From Sulfitobacter sp. F26204 (lineage in GTDB: Bacteria > Pseudomonadota > Alphaproteobacteria > Rhodobacterales > Rhodobacteraceae), in the NCBI RefSeq assembly GCF_026410305.1, contig NZ_JAPMLQ010000003.1, forward strand, positions 62,001 through 126,000: 64,000 bases of DNA. Direction: 5' to 3'. Each line of letters opens with the position of its first letter. Position 1 is the stretch's first letter. This document shows positions 49,850 to 59,418 of the stretch, one piece after another. A program made the position numbers and the translations under genes. The notes under the pieces were generated by a model. It ran no database searches and was not told the origin of the DNA. It saw only the letters and a list, made by a program, of their open reading frames with translations.

Positions 49850-51427
49850 TCAGCGGCCTTTGAACAGCCCTCCAAGGATACCACGTACAATCCGCCGCCC
49901 TGTGGTGCCTTTCAGCTCCTTGATCACAACATTGGCAACGGCGGCACCGAACCCTTCCTGGGCCTTGCGGCGCGGCGCGCGAGAGGTGGATCGGCTGACG
50001 CCCTTGCCTGCATAGCGTCGCGCATTGCTGAACTCGCGCAGGGCCGGGGTTGAGGTCTGCTCGGCTTCTTCTTCGGCCTTGGCAGCTTCGATTGCGGCTT
50101 TCTCCGCACGCGCGCGCAGAATTTCAAAGGCAGAATTCCGGTCAAGGCGCTGGTCATATTTCCCCGCCATCGCGGATTGCGCCATCAGTGCGGCGCGTTC
50201 GCCCGCGCTGATCGGGCCAAGTTGCGAAGAGGGAGGACGGATCAATGTTCGTTCGACGATACCGGGGACCCCCTTTTTTTGCAGAAACGAAGTGACCGCT
50301 TCGCCGACGCCAACTTCGCGGATGGCCTCCTCGGTGTCAAAACGCGGATTTTCGCGGTAGGTTTCGGCAGCCATGCGCAACTCCCGGCGGTCTCTTGCTG
50401 TGAAGGCCCGCAAGGCATGTTGGACACGGTTGCCCAGCTGACCGAGGATGTCTTCAGGTACGTCCGCCGGGTTCTGGGTGATAAAATAGACTCCGACACC
50501 TTTGGAACGGATCAGACGTGCGACCTGTTCAACTTTGTCAACTAGCGCCTTCGGCGCATCATCAAACAGCAAATGTGCCTCGTCGAAGAAAAACACAAGT
50601 TTTGGCTTCTCCGGGTCGCCAATTTCTGGCAGTTCCTCGAACAGTTCGGAAAGCAACCAAAGCAGGAAGGTCGCATATAGTTTAGGTGCCCCCATCAATT
50701 GATCCGCCGCGAGAATATTGATGACACCGCGCCCGTCCGCGTCCCGGCGCATAAGGTCGCTCAACGCCAACGCCGGTTCACCAAAGAGTTCGGCAGCCCC
50801 CTGGTTTTCAAGCACCAGCAAACGGCGCTGGATTGTGCCGACGGAAGAGGCCGAGACATTGCCATAGCGCAGGGCAAGTTCCTTGGCATTTTCGCCGATC
50901 CAGACCAACAAGGCTTGCAGGTCCTTGAGATCGAGCAAAGGCAAACCATCTTCATCGGCGACACGGAAGGCAATGTTGAGAATACCTTCCTGGGCTTCGG
51001 ACAGGCCAAGCAATTGCGACAAAAGAAGCGGGCCCATTTCGGAAACGGTAGTGCGTACCGGATGACCTTGTTGTCCATAAAGATCCCAGAAGGTTACGGG
51101 GAACGCATCATAGGAAAATTCGGAAAATCCAATGGTTTCAGCGCGGCTGGTAAATGCACCGTGCAGTTTGTGATCGGCACTGCCAGATTTGGCGAGGCCG
51201 GACAGATCACCTTTGACGTCGGAGAGGAACACCGGCACACCTTCTGCGGCAAATCCCTCGGCAAGGATCTGGAGTGTCACTGTTTTCCCAGTCCCCGTGG
51301 CGCCCGCAATCAACCCGTGGCGGTTGGCGTAACCGATGTTGAGAAATTGTTGAGTGGCGTAATCTGTGCCGCCTCCTCCGATAAAAATGTCTTTGGTCAC
51401 GCGCGGGTTCCTCTCAGGTGGTGCCAT
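49850..51427 (-). CDS. HerA-like/DUF853 ATPase
   Basis: A protein of 525 residues from the ATG at 51427. Walker A is [10 protein letters not shown] (about 43-52), Walker [13 protein letters not shown], and the later [13 protein letters not shown] and [14 protein letters not shown] belong to the HerA/FtsK-like fold. DUF853 proteins occur widely in Proteobacteria with unknown role; the HerA-like name reflects fold only. The C-terminal 110 residues are charged coiled coil and basic. Confidence 0.88.
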   Translation of the reverse strand: MAPPERNPRVTKDIFIGGGGTDYATQQFLNIGYANRHGLIAGATGTGKTVTLQILAEGFAAEGVPVFLSDVKGDLSGLAKSGSADHKLHGAFTSRAETIGFSEFSYDAFPVTFWDLYGQQGHPVRTTVSEMGPLLLSQLLGLSEAQEGILNIAFRVADEDGLPLLDLKDLQALLVWIGENAKELALRYGNVSASSVGTIQRRLLVLENQGAAELFGEPALALSDLMRRDADGRGVINILAADQLMGAPKLYATFLLWLLSELFEELPEIGDPEKPKLVFFFDEAHLLFDDAPKALVDKVEQVARLIRSKGVGVYFITQNPADVPEDILGQLGNRVQHALRAFTARDRRELRMAAETYRENPRFDTEEAIREVGVGEAVTSFLQKKGVPGIVERTLIRPPSSQLGPISAGERAALMAQSAMAGKYDQRLDRNSAFEILRARAEKAAIEAAKAEEEAEQTSTPALREFSNARRYAGKGVSRSTSRAPRRKAQEGFGAAVANVVIKELKGTTGRRIVRGILGGLFKGR

Positions 51428-51637
51428 GGTGGTTTCTGCATGAGCATACAAAGTTAACAATTGCATGCCATAGTCATTCCTGTCGCTGGTGCATATGTCC
51501 TTTTGCACCTGCAACAAATCCTCCCTGTCAGACTGGCCGCGCCCTCGGGTGCGGTCCTTTTTACTTCGGGCGCGCGCGCTTTGCCGGTGAAGATCGCGTT
51601 TGTTGCTAAAATATTGATTTTCAAGTACTTAAATTTG

Positions 51638-51747
51638 TTGACCGACCCGCGATGCTTTCGTAACGTAACGGCATAAGTCGGCCTAGTTCGACGGGGAGAA
51701 AGATCAGGGAAGGGAACGTTAATCGTTCCCTTTCCCTTTCCCTTTTT
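51638..51747 (+). ncRNA. candidate small RNA or leader with terminator
   Basis: TTGACC (51638-51643), 17 bases, then TAACGT (51661-51666) could be a promoter. About 45 bases downstream AGGGAACG pairs with CGTTCCCT (51711-51718 with 51724-51731) around TTAAT, followed by CCCTTT-type repeats and five T. No coding gene lies between. It may be an RNA of about 70 bases or an attenuated leader of the IalB gene at 51898. The rest of 51428-51897 shows nothing else. Confidence 0.4.
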
Positions 51748-51897
51748 CTGTTTCGGAGCACGCTTTTGTTGTGCGTCTGTTGCCAAGCGGATCTTTGCCG
51801 GATCTTGAATCTGACAAGATCACATTTTTGCGGAACGTCACTGACATTGCGAGAATGGCGTGCTAGATGGCGAGAAAGCAACAAATGTGGATTTGAC

Positions 51898-52536
51898 ATG
51901 AGCAAGTTTTTCACCGCACTGCCCCTTTGCGCCGCTTTGGCGCTGATGGCCCCGCAGAATGGTATCGCCCAGACCGCGACATCTGAGACGGCAACAACCC
52001 AAGAGGCAGAACCGCAGTCGGGCGCAGCGACACAGGTTCAGGACCAATTGAGCCTTGGGGAGGATGCCACAAAGGACCCGGAGCTGGGCAAACCCTATAC
52101 ACAGGAAGTGATCGGTGCCTGGGAAATGCGCTGTATCAAGACCGAAGCAGAGAACGATCCCTGCCAGATGTACCAGCTTCTGGATGACGGTCAGGGCGCA
52201 CCGGTTGCGGAGATCTCGTTATTCCGTCTGCCCAAAGGTGGCAAGGCCGAAGCGGGCGCAACGGTTGTCGTGCCGCTTGAAACCTCCCTGCCCCAGCAAT
52301 TGACCATCGCCGTCGATGGTGGCAAGGCTCGGCGCTATCCTTATGCCTTTTGTAATCCCGTCGGCTGTTATGCCCGGTTGGGGTTGACCCCTGCAGATGT
52401 GCAAGCGTTCAAGCGGGGCAAAGCGGCAGAGATCACGATCATTCCTGCATTGGCACCGGATCAGCAGGTTAAGCTTAGCCTGTCGTTGGAAGGATTCACC
52501 GCCAGCTACAACAAGGTGTCCGTGATCGAGCAGTAA
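51898..52536 (+). CDS. invasion-associated locus B (IalB) family protein
   Basis: A protein of 212 residues from the ATG at 51898. MSKFFTALPLCAALALMAPQ plus NGIAQ is a signal peptide; a Thr/Gln/Ala-rich stretch follows. The IalB domain (about 65-212) shows GAWEMRCIKTEAENDPCQMY, ISLFRLPKGG and YAFCNPVGCYARLGLT with paired cysteines. The family is named from Bartonella, but is common in free-living alphaproteobacteria as periplasmic proteins; invasion is not implied. Confidence 0.88.
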   Translation: MSKFFTALPLCAALALMAPQNGIAQTATSETATTQEAEPQSGAATQVQDQLSLGEDATKDPELGKPYTQEVIGAWEMRCIKTEAENDPCQMYQLLDDGQGAPVAEISLFRLPKGGKAEAGATVVVPLETSLPQQLTIAVDGGKARRYPYAFCNPVGCYARLGLTPADVQAFKRGKAAEITIIPALAPDQQVKLSLSLEGFTASYNKVSVIEQ

Positions 52537-52561
52537 TTCCCCTGACTGCCAGAAATTGAAA

Positions 52562-52588
52562 GGCCGCTCCCGTCGGGGGCGGTCTTTT
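52562..52588 (+). terminator. terminator after the IalB gene
   Basis: GGCCGCTCCC (52562-52571) pairs with GGGGGCGGTC (52575-52584) around a three-base loop, followed by four T. It lies between convergent genes. Confidence 0.85.
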
Positions 52589-52592
52589 GCAA

Positions 52593-53801
52593 TCAGACCT
52601 TGCGCAGGGCAATCACGGCGTTCATCCCCCCAAAGGCAAAGGCATTGCTGAGAGCGACATTAATCTCTGCCTCACGCGCCTCGTTGGGCACTACGTCAAG
52701 CGCACATTCCGGGTCGGCTTCTTCGTAGCCGATGGTTGGGGCAATGACGCCGTCGCGCAGTGCCATGATACAGGCCAGCAGTTCCACGGCTCCGGTGCCG
52801 CCGATCAGATGGCCGTGCATGGATTTGGTCGATGAGATCATGAGCCGGTCTGCGTGCGGCCCGAAGACATCGGCGACAGCAGCACATTCCGTTTTGTCAT
52901 TTGCAGCAGTTCCAGTGCCATGGGCGTTGATATATCCCACTTCTTCGCGGTTGAGACCCGCGTCGGCCAATGCGCCCGACATCGCGCGGGCAGCGCCGGC
53001 TTTGGATGGCATAACGATGTCGCTGGCGTCCGAAGTCATGGCAAATCCCACGACCTCGCATAGAATGTCGGCGCCCCGCTTGCGGGCATGCTCCAGTTCC
53101 TCAAAAACAAAAACGCCGGCACCCTCACCCTGTACCATCCCATTGCGGTTTGCGGAAAACGGACGACATGCATCGCGGCTCATGACGCGCAGGCCTTCCC
53201 AGGCCTTCACCCCGCCAAAACACAGCATGGATTCCGATCCGCCTGTGACCATTGCGGGGGCCATGCCAGAGCGCACCAACGACAAGGCCTGTGCCATGGC
53301 GTGATTGGATGAGGCGCAGGCCGTCGAGACCGTAAAGGAGGGCCCCTTGAGGTTCCATTCCATGCTGACATGGCTGGCGGCGGCATTGTTCATCAATTTG
53401 GGCACCACAAAGGGATGAACGCGGTTTTTGCCTTCTTCATAAACCGCCCGGTAATTGTCATCCCAGGTAGAGACACCACCGCCGGCGGTGCCCAGAACGA
53501 CACCGGACCTGGCAGCAAGTTCGCCAGAGAAAATCAGGCCGGATTGTTCAATAGCTTCTTTTGCTGCTGCCAAAGTGAACTGGGTAAACCGGTCATAAAG
53601 TGACATCTGTTGGCGATTATAACGGCCTTCGGCCTCAAAGCCGCGCACCTGTCCACCGATCTGGATTTGCAGACGCTCCACATCGCGAAATTCCAACGGG
53701 CCGATACCACAGACCCCTTCGCGCATCGCTTTCAAAGTATCCGCAACTGTCTGTCCCAGCGCGTTGATCGTGCCAGCGCCAGTGATGACGACACGTTTCA
53801 T
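52593..53801 (-). CDS. beta-ketoacyl-ACP synthase (FabF type)
   Basis: A 402-residue condensing enzyme with the Cys-His-His triad: VSTACASSNHAM, NAHGTGTAANDKTE and SMHGHLIGGTGAVELL. It lies four bases after a dedicated acyl carrier protein gene and near lpxD, so it probably makes a special acyl chain, for example for lipid A, rather than serving general synthesis. That role is inferred from context. Confidence 0.92.
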   Translation of the reverse strand: MKRVVITGAGTINALGQTVADTLKAMREGVCGIGPLEFRDVERLQIQIGGQVRGFEAEGRYNRQQMSLYDRFTQFTLAAAKEAIEQSGLIFSGELAARSGVVLGTAGGGVSTWDDNYRAVYEEGKNRVHPFVVPKLMNNAAASHVSMEWNLKGPSFTVSTACASSNHAMAQALSLVRSGMAPAMVTGGSESMLCFGGVKAWEGLRVMSRDACRPFSANRNGMVQGEGAGVFVFEELEHARKRGADILCEVVGFAMTSDASDIVMPSKAGAARAMSGALADAGLNREEVGYINAHGTGTAANDKTECAAVADVFGPHADRLMISSTKSMHGHLIGGTGAVELLACIMALRDGVIAPTIGYEEADPECALDVVPNEAREAEINVALSNAFAFGGMNAVIALRKV

Positions 53802-53805
53802 CGCA

Positions 53806-54063
53806 CTATGCCTGTTCGGCCTTCAGCCGTTTGATACCCTCGATGATCCTGCCGACAGAGGAAATGTCAAAATCGGACTCGGATGGATTGTTCGCATTGA
53901 AAGGCACAGTGATGTCAAAGGCCTCCTCGATCGCGAAAATGCTTTCGACCAAACCCAGACTGTCAATGCCGAGGCTCTCCAGAGAACTGTCCAGCGTCAC
54001 GTCTTCCGGTTCCAGCACGGCCTGTTCTGCAATGATAGCGATTACTTGATCAGTGATATTCAT
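53806..54063 (-). CDS. acyl carrier protein (specialised)
   Basis: An 85-residue ACP. The phosphopantetheine Ser lies in LESLGIDSLGLVESIFAIEE. It is not the housekeeping AcpP, judging by divergent helix IV (NPSESDFDISSVGRIIEGIK). Start with AAGGA upstream. It pairs with the FabF-type gene downstream and with lpxD upstream. Confidence 0.92.
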   Translation of the reverse strand: MNITDQVIAIIAEQAVLEPEDVTLDSSLESLGIDSLGLVESIFAIEEAFDITVPFNANNPSESDFDISSVGRIIEGIKRLKAEQA

Positions 54064-54096
54064 GAAAACGTCCTTGGTGGAGGTTCGGTTAGAGAA

Positions 54097-55188
54097 TTAG
54101 CCATTCCTGTCCGATTTGAAAACCGTTTTCCGCATTTCTGCGACCTCACGAAGCAGGCGCGGCAGACGGCGCAGGGCCTTGTATTGCTCGACCTGTTTGT
54201 CCATCTGTGTTGCTGGATAGCCCAGCATCGTACGACCCGCAGGTACGTTGGACATCACTTTTGTACCCCCCCCCGCGATCACACCATCACCGAGAAAGAT
54301 GTTGTCGTTGACCCCGACTTGCCCTGCCAGAACGACATTGTTGCCAATACGGGCGGATCCGCCGATGGCGACCTGCCCGCAGATCAGACAGTTATCGCCG
54401 ATGGTCACATTATGCCCAAGATGCACCTGATTATCGAGCTTGGTATTAGTACCGATCGTGGTATCGCGGATCGTCCCGCAGTCGATGGTACAGCCCATGC
54501 CAATTTCAACATCATCGGCCAGCGTGACTGCACCAAGAGAGTGGATGCGGATCCATGGCTGGGCCACTGCCTCGCCCTGATCACCCAAGGTCTTTCGTGC
54601 CGATTCCACTGTTGAGGGTTCCGCCGTCACAAAGGAAAATCCATCGCCGCCGATCCGTGCTCCGGGCTGAATGATGCAGCGATCTCCGATTGTGACACGC
54701 GCACCGATACTGACCTGTTCGCGCAGGAATGCCTGTTCGCCAATCGTCACGTCCATGCCGATAAAGCAATGTGGTCCGATCACGGACCCCCGGGCAATGC
54801 GTGCCCCTGCCGAGATGATGGCCAGCGGTCCAACACTCACGTCTGCAGCCAGAACAGCCGATGGATCAATGATTGCCGAGGGATGGATACCCGTTGCAAA
54901 CCCCTGTCCCGGGTCAAGCATTTTGGTCATGCCGGACATTGCAAAGCGCGGTCTCGACGGGAAAATCGCGGCCTTCAGCCCCATCGCCTGCCAATCGGCT
55001 CCGGGCCAGACCATCGCTGCCTTGGCTGCTCCGGCAGAGAGGTGCTCGGCGTATTTCGGGCTCATCGCAAGCGCAAGATCAGTCGGTCCTGCGCTTTGTG
55101 GTTCGGCGGCGCGGGCTATTACCATGGCCGTGTCGCCAGCCGCCTCGGCCCCCAATGTTTTCGCAATTTCAGCAACAGTATATGACAT
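54097..55188 (-). CDS. lpxD: UDP-3-O-acylglucosamine N-acyltransferase
   Basis: Third enzyme of lipid A synthesis, adding the N-linked hydroxyacyl chain. 363 residues. The N-terminal uridine-binding domain (about 1-95) precedes a hexapeptide beta-helix (HPSAIIDPSAVLAADVSVGP to IGDNCLICGQVAIGGSARIG). The catalytic His is in LDNQVHLGHNVTIGDN. The C-terminal helix is present. It starts the lpxD-acp-fabF run. Confidence 0.95.
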   Translation of the reverse strand: MSYTVAEIAKTLGAEAAGDTAMVIARAAEPQSAGPTDLALAMSPKYAEHLSAGAAKAAMVWPGADWQAMGLKAAIFPSRPRFAMSGMTKMLDPGQGFATGIHPSAIIDPSAVLAADVSVGPLAIISAGARIARGSVIGPHCFIGMDVTIGEQAFLREQVSIGARVTIGDRCIIQPGARIGGDGFSFVTAEPSTVESARKTLGDQGEAVAQPWIRIHSLGAVTLADDVEIGMGCTIDCGTIRDTTIGTNTKLDNQVHLGHNVTIGDNCLICGQVAIGGSARIGNNVVLAGQVGVNDNIFLGDGVIAGGGTKVMSNVPAGRTMLGYPATQMDKQVEQYKALRRLPRLLREVAEMRKTVFKSDRNG

Positions 55189-55221
55189 GGGCGTTACCTT
55201 TTTGGCCGTAGGCCGTGAGAT

Positions 55222-56850
55222 TTACCCCTGAACGGCACCCAAGACCACCCCTGCACGCGACAGCGCATTCCAGATCTTGGCGTCACGCCCATAAACGTCT
55301 GCGCGATATTCCGTGTGTCCGCGCGCATTGGTCACTGCGGTTCGATAGATCAGATGGACGGGAACCGGCTCTTTCAGCATGATCTTGGATTCGCTGCCGG
55401 ATCGCAGCACTGATTGAAAATAGCCCTCTGGATCGGCCTCTTGTACCGCAAGTAGTGCATAGGCAAAGTCAAAGGGTTGGGCCAACCGGACACAGCCATG
55501 GCTAAAGGCGCGCACATCACGGGCAAAGAGGCTTTTGGCCGGGGTGTCATGCAGGTAGATATTGTATTTATTCGGGAACATGAATTTCACCAGTCCTAGG
55601 GCATTTGATCTGCTGGGAGGCTGACGCATGGAAAATGGGAAATTCCGTTCGTTGTATTGTGAAAAGTTCACGGCACCACGATTAACCTTGCGACCGCGTC
55701 GATCCGTAATCTCGATATAGCTGACAGCATTGGGATTACGTTTAAGCGCAGGAAGATATTCCTTGGTCACAATCGAGCGCGGCACATACCAGCTCGGGTT
55801 CACAACCATATGTGTCATCATATCCGAAAACTCGGGTGTCGGGCGGTCGCCCTTGTTGGCACCAATCACCGACCGGGTATAGAAGGTCAGCTTGTCATCA
55901 TCCATTATCTTGGCGGAAAAGTCGGGGAGGTTGACAAGGATATGGCGTTTGCCACGATCGGTATTGAACCAGCGTTCCCGTTCAAGCGCGACCATCACCG
56001 ATTGCAGGCGATTTTCAACGCCTACATTGATCTGGCGCATGGTGGCTGCGCCGGCCACGCCGTCATCGTTCAAACCATGTGCCATTTGAAACTGCTGGAC
56101 AGCAGCCTGTATGTCCGCGTCATATTCCCGAGTATTGGTCCGTTCCAGATACTCCATTGCAATCAATCGATTGCGCAGGGCAATGACCGCATTCCCGCTG
56201 TCTCCGGGTTTCAGCGACTTGGCGGGTACGGTTGCGCCCCAGCCTCCACTGCTCAGCAGTCGCTCCATCGCGACCTTTTCCTTGATCAACGCATTGTATT
56301 CCATGCTGGTCGGCGGCAAGGCACGAAAGAAAGCCGCAGGTTTAGCGGTGGTCAAATCCGACAGATAGCTGCCGCGATCCCGATAGGGAATTTCGCGCAC
56401 CATTGCGGGATCGATCGAACGCGGAGTCAGCATGCCCGTCTGGATGTCGCGGGCGTATTTTAAGAAGACCCGGCTCATTTCGACCTCGGCCATGCCACGG
56501 TCGCGGGCGGTGCGGACAGAGGCCAATGTGTTCATCAGACCATCGGGATCATACCGCGCTACGGGCAGGCCGTGCGCCGCTACTGACCGGATTGCCCGCA
56601 TCAGTTCGGCACGCCGGGCGCGGTCAACTTCACCGGCACCGGTCCAAATCGGCCTATAGCCGTTTTCACGATAAAATCCGGCAATGTCATCATCCTGTGC
56701 CGCAGCTTCCGCGATGGCTTGCTTGAACGCTGTGACCTGTGCAGCACCAGAACGGGGTGCCAAGGACAGCGCCGCGCCAAAGGCGATCACAAAGCCGGCC
56801 ATCAAAGCCTGTCTTCTAGAAAACTGAGTAAGGAAGGCCGTTCGCATCAT
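55222..56850 (-). CDS. L,D-transpeptidase (YkuD) with peptidoglycan-binding domain
   Basis: A protein of 542 residues from the ATG at 56850. A signal peptide (FSRRQALMAGFVIAFGAALS) with a twin-Arg stretch leads to a scaffold domain, a PG_binding_1 domain (about 220-280, LRNRLIAMEYLERTNTREYD), and the YkuD catalytic domain (about 310-480) with HDTPAKSLFARDVRAFSHGC, which includes the catalytic Cys. This is the large YcbB/LdtD-like type that makes 3-3 crosslinks in peptidoglycan. Confidence 0.92.
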   Translation of the reverse strand: MMRTAFLTQFSRRQALMAGFVIAFGAALSLAPRSGAAQVTAFKQAIAEAAAQDDDIAGFYRENGYRPIWTGAGEVDRARRAELMRAIRSVAAHGLPVARYDPDGLMNTLASVRTARDRGMAEVEMSRVFLKYARDIQTGMLTPRSIDPAMVREIPYRDRGSYLSDLTTAKPAAFFRALPPTSMEYNALIKEKVAMERLLSSGGWGATVPAKSLKPGDSGNAVIALRNRLIAMEYLERTNTREYDADIQAAVQQFQMAHGLNDDGVAGAATMRQINVGVENRLQSVMVALERERWFNTDRGKRHILVNLPDFSAKIMDDDKLTFYTRSVIGANKGDRPTPEFSDMMTHMVVNPSWYVPRSIVTKEYLPALKRNPNAVSYIEITDRRGRKVNRGAVNFSQYNERNFPFSMRQPPSRSNALGLVKFMFPNKYNIYLHDTPAKSLFARDVRAFSHGCVRLAQPFDFAYALLAVQEADPEGYFQSVLRSGSESKIMLKEPVPVHLIYRTAVTNARGHTEYRADVYGRDAKIWNALSRAGVVLGAVQG

Positions 56851-57178
56851 TGAAATCCCCAAGGTAACGCAGGCTTGTACCGTCTTGCCCGCTTTAGCCC
56901 TGATTTTCCTAATGGACGAGGCCCCTGTCCAATAACAATGGTGTAAAACAGGAACAAATTCGGGGCTGATGCCAAAAGATCACCGGTATTTCTGCAGCCT
57001 TCTGAGACGGGTCACGCTTTGAGCAGAAAATTGCCTAAAGTTGTTCCAACTTTGCAGATAGGTGATTAAAAGCTTGGTTCAAGATTTTGGCTATGACATA
57101 AAAAGGTTGCATCTGGGGACCAAGTTTTAACGCCCATGTAACATCATGGACACAGGCAGAAGACGGGACAGACGACCT
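56851..57178. other. divergent intergenic region
   Basis: About 330 bases between the L,D-transpeptidase and the DUF882 gene, both cell-wall related and transcribed away from each other. It should hold both promoters. I could not identify a convincing pair of promoter boxes or a conserved site. Confidence 0.4.
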
Positions 57179-57748
57179 ATGACTGGAACAAGCTCAACGG
57201 GGATGACCCGGCGCGCCCTTCTTGGGGCATTTGCAGCAACCGCAGTGGCAGCAGCGCCGACCTATTCAAATGCAGCAGGTTTCTTGAGGGGGGGTGGCGA
57301 TATTCGCCGCATCAAGATGTATTCAGGCCGTACCGGCGAACGCATCGATATGATCTACTGGATCGAAGGAAATTACATCAAAGAAGCAGTGCAGGAATTG
57401 AACTACTTCATGCGTGACTGGCGCACGGATGGGGTAAAGACAATTGATTTGCGTACTGTCGATATCATGGCTGCTGCGCATAATTTGCTGGATGCTCCCG
57501 ACCCCTACATGTTGTTGTCCGGCTATCGAAGCCCCAAGACCAACGCGATGTTGCGCGCCCGATCGGGCGGTGTCGCCAAAAACTCGCTACACATGCAGGG
57601 CAAAGCTGCGGATCTGCGGTTGGCTACCCGCTCGGTCAATCAGATTGCGCGTGCCGCTATCTCCTGTCGCAGCGGTGGCGTCGGCCGGTATTCAGGGTCC
57701 AATTTTGTGCATATGGATTGCGGCGTTGTCCGTAACTGGGGCGGCTGA
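57179..57748 (+). CDS. DUF882/peptidase M15-like exported protein
   Basis: A protein of 189 residues from the ATG at 57179; starts at 57146 or 57203 are possible, all with weak ribosome sites. TRRALLGAFAATAVAAAPTY is a Tat-type signal. The M15_2 (YcbK-like) domain has YMLLSGYRSPKTNAMLRARS, NSLHMQGKAADLRL and NFVHMDCGVVRNWG, with the zinc-binding His/Asp/His set. It probably trims peptidoglycan crosslinks or peptides, in line with the neighbouring L,D-transpeptidase. Confidence 0.88.
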   Translation: MTGTSSTGMTRRALLGAFAATAVAAAPTYSNAAGFLRGGGDIRRIKMYSGRTGERIDMIYWIEGNYIKEAVQELNYFMRDWRTDGVKTIDLRTVDIMAAAHNLLDAPDPYMLLSGYRSPKTNAMLRARSGGVAKNSLHMQGKAADLRLATRSVNQIARAAISCRSGGVGRYSGSNFVHMDCGVVRNWGG

Positions 57749-57811
57749 AGATCCGCAGCACTATCTCCGAAACCTTCCTGTCTCCCTTGCATATTTGCTG
57801 CAGGATTTGAT

Positions 57812-58903
57812 CTAATGTCGAAAATCTTGTGGTGACAATCCCGCTGCCGGCATCTTCAGTATCCTTGGTGTCGGTTTCGCTTCGCTCAACTGCCAGGCTG
57901 GGTCGCTCAATGTTTCCCAACGCCAACTGGATTGGCACATATCCCACAAATTGCGCTCCGCACGAAAATCCAGAAGATCAGCTGCCATGCTCGGATCTGC
58001 AAAACTCGCGGCGACATCGCCAGCGCGCCGGTCTTGAAACCGGTATGGGATCGTCTGCCCGCTGACCTTTTCATAGGTCTTGACCAGATCCAGTACTGAA
58101 TGTCCCTCGCCTTTCCCCAAATTGACAGTATGGGACTGTCGATGACGCAATAGCTTCTCAAGGGATTGAACATGTCCCTTCGCCAGATCACAGACATGGA
58201 TGTAATCGCGGATTCCTGTGCCATCAGGTGTGCCATAGTTCTGTCCAAAGATTGTGAGAAAGGGCAGTTCTTTCTTGGCGACCCGCGCCAGAAGCGGCAT
58301 CAGATTGCCACCATTACTCAGCGGGGCCTCGCCGATTAGACCGGAGACATGAGCGCCAGCAGGATTGAAATACCGTAAAACTCCCACGTCCCACCCTTGC
58401 GGTTGGCGTATTTTCTGATTCAGAAATTGCTCGCCCAGCAATTTGGATAACCCGTAGGGATTTGTGTAACGCAATGGAGCGTGTTCCGGGATCGGCAGGG
58501 ATTCCGGTGCACCATAGACCGTCGCACTGGAAGAATAGACCATCCTGTTCACGCCGTGGCGTTCCATTGCGCGCATCAGCGTCAACAAGGATACAATGTT
58601 GGCATTAAAAAACCGCTGGGGATTGGCAAGCGATTGCGGCACGGATTTCTTGGCGGCGAAATGTACCACCGCGTCGATTGCATATGTTTCAAACACCGCA
58701 TCAAGGGCAAGCGAATCCCCCGCATCAACGTCATGGGCGATAACAGCATGGCCTGTGATCTGTGCCAGCCTCTCTGGTACATCCCGTGCCGCGTTCGAAA
58801 AGTTATCCAGGATCACAACTTGGTATCCTGCTTCGACCAGTGCGACATAGGTATGCGAACCGATGAAACCGGCACCACCGGTCAACAGAATTGTCGCAGG
58901 CAT
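57812..58903 (-). CDS. galE: UDP-glucose 4-epimerase
   Basis: A protein of 363 residues from the ATG at 58903. The NAD-binding motif is LLTGGAGFIGSHTYVAL, the catalytic pair lies in VYSSSATVYG and NPYGLSKLLGE, and GIRDYIHVCDLAKGH and TVNLGKGEGHSVLDLV are typical GalE. The C terminus is about 25 residues longer than E. coli GalE. It supplies UDP-galactose to surface polysaccharide made with the sugar transferase and aminotransferase on the other side of the insertion element. Confidence 0.95.
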   Translation of the reverse strand: MPATILLTGGAGFIGSHTYVALVEAGYQVVILDNFSNAARDVPERLAQITGHAVIAHDVDAGDSLALDAVFETYAIDAVVHFAAKKSVPQSLANPQRFFNANIVSLLTLMRAMERHGVNRMVYSSSATVYGAPESLPIPEHAPLRYTNPYGLSKLLGEQFLNQKIRQPQGWDVGVLRYFNPAGAHVSGLIGEAPLSNGGNLMPLLARVAKKELPFLTIFGQNYGTPDGTGIRDYIHVCDLAKGHVQSLEKLLRHRQSHTVNLGKGEGHSVLDLVKTYEKVSGQTIPYRFQDRRAGDVAASFADPSMAADLLDFRAERNLWDMCQSSWRWETLSDPAWQLSEAKPTPRILKMPAAGLSPQDFRH

Positions 58904-59001
58904 ATTCGACCAACTTTCAACGCAATGGTACTTTGCCAAGTTTTATAGTCGGGTGAGCCAAGGATTCGGTTAAGTCGGTTCAGGCTATCAGGCGCTGACC
59001 C

Positions 59002-59009
59002 TATTTTTT
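59002..59009. repeat. 8-bp target-site direct repeat, left copy
   Basis: TATTTTTT directly outside the left inverted repeat, identical to 62229-62236. Eight-base AT-rich duplications are typical of IS1595 insertions. Confidence 0.9.
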
Positions 59010-59033
59010 GGTGATTGTATATTTGACAAACCC
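59010..59033 (+). repeat. left terminal inverted repeat of the IS
   Basis: Begins GGTGATTGTATATTTG and ends ACAAACCC; exact reverse complement of 62205-62228 over all 24 bases. Confidence 0.95.
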
Positions 59034-59079
59034 GTAACGTAAGTGCAGGCTCGGACTCCACTTTAAGGAGATTCGAGAT

Positions 59080-59331
59080 ATGTTTGGCACAACAATTTGC
59101 GGCCACTGCGGAAAGACTGGCACCAAAGCCCAAGAGATTTCCCCATCTGGGGCCAACTTCAAACAAGTCGCAATCTGCTGCTCCTCCTGCAGCGCAATTC
59201 TTGGGGTAACTGGATTTTTCGATGTCGGGGCGGTGGTTAAGGTTCAGGAGAAGAAGATAGATGCAATGACTCACCAGATTGGGGATTTAACTCGGGCGGT
59301 TGAAGATTTGCAGCGACAACTGCGTCAGTAA
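59080..59331 (+). CDS. zinc-ribbon-like passenger protein
   Basis: An 83-residue protein. Two Cys pairs (TTICGHCGKTG and AICCSSCSAILG) resemble a zinc ribbon; a C-terminal coiled coil follows (KVQEKKIDAMTHQIGDLTRA). AAGGAG nine bases before the ATG supports the start. It lies inside the insertion element near its left end, pointing away from that end and opposite to the other cargo. Function unknown; DNA or RNA binding or a regulatory role are possibilities. Confidence 0.75.
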   Translation: MFGTTICGHCGKTGTKAQEISPSGANFKQVAICCSSCSAILGVTGFFDVGAVVKVQEKKIDAMTHQIGDLTRAVEDLQRQLRQ

Positions 59332-59418
59332 GGGTGCGGCAGGACTGAAAGTGGCTCCGCTCGCGCCATGCTCGCTCGGTGACATTCTCTGGCTTTTTCA
59401 TGGTAATGTAATACCCCC

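Noticed and set aside
51454-51786. 110-codon minus-strand frame upstream of the HerA-like gene
   Set aside because: Basic, low-complexity product crossing a terminator hairpin; looks like chance.
53764-54615. 283-codon plus-strand frame over acp and lpxD
   Set aside because: Antisense to clear acp and lpxD genes; low-complexity composition.
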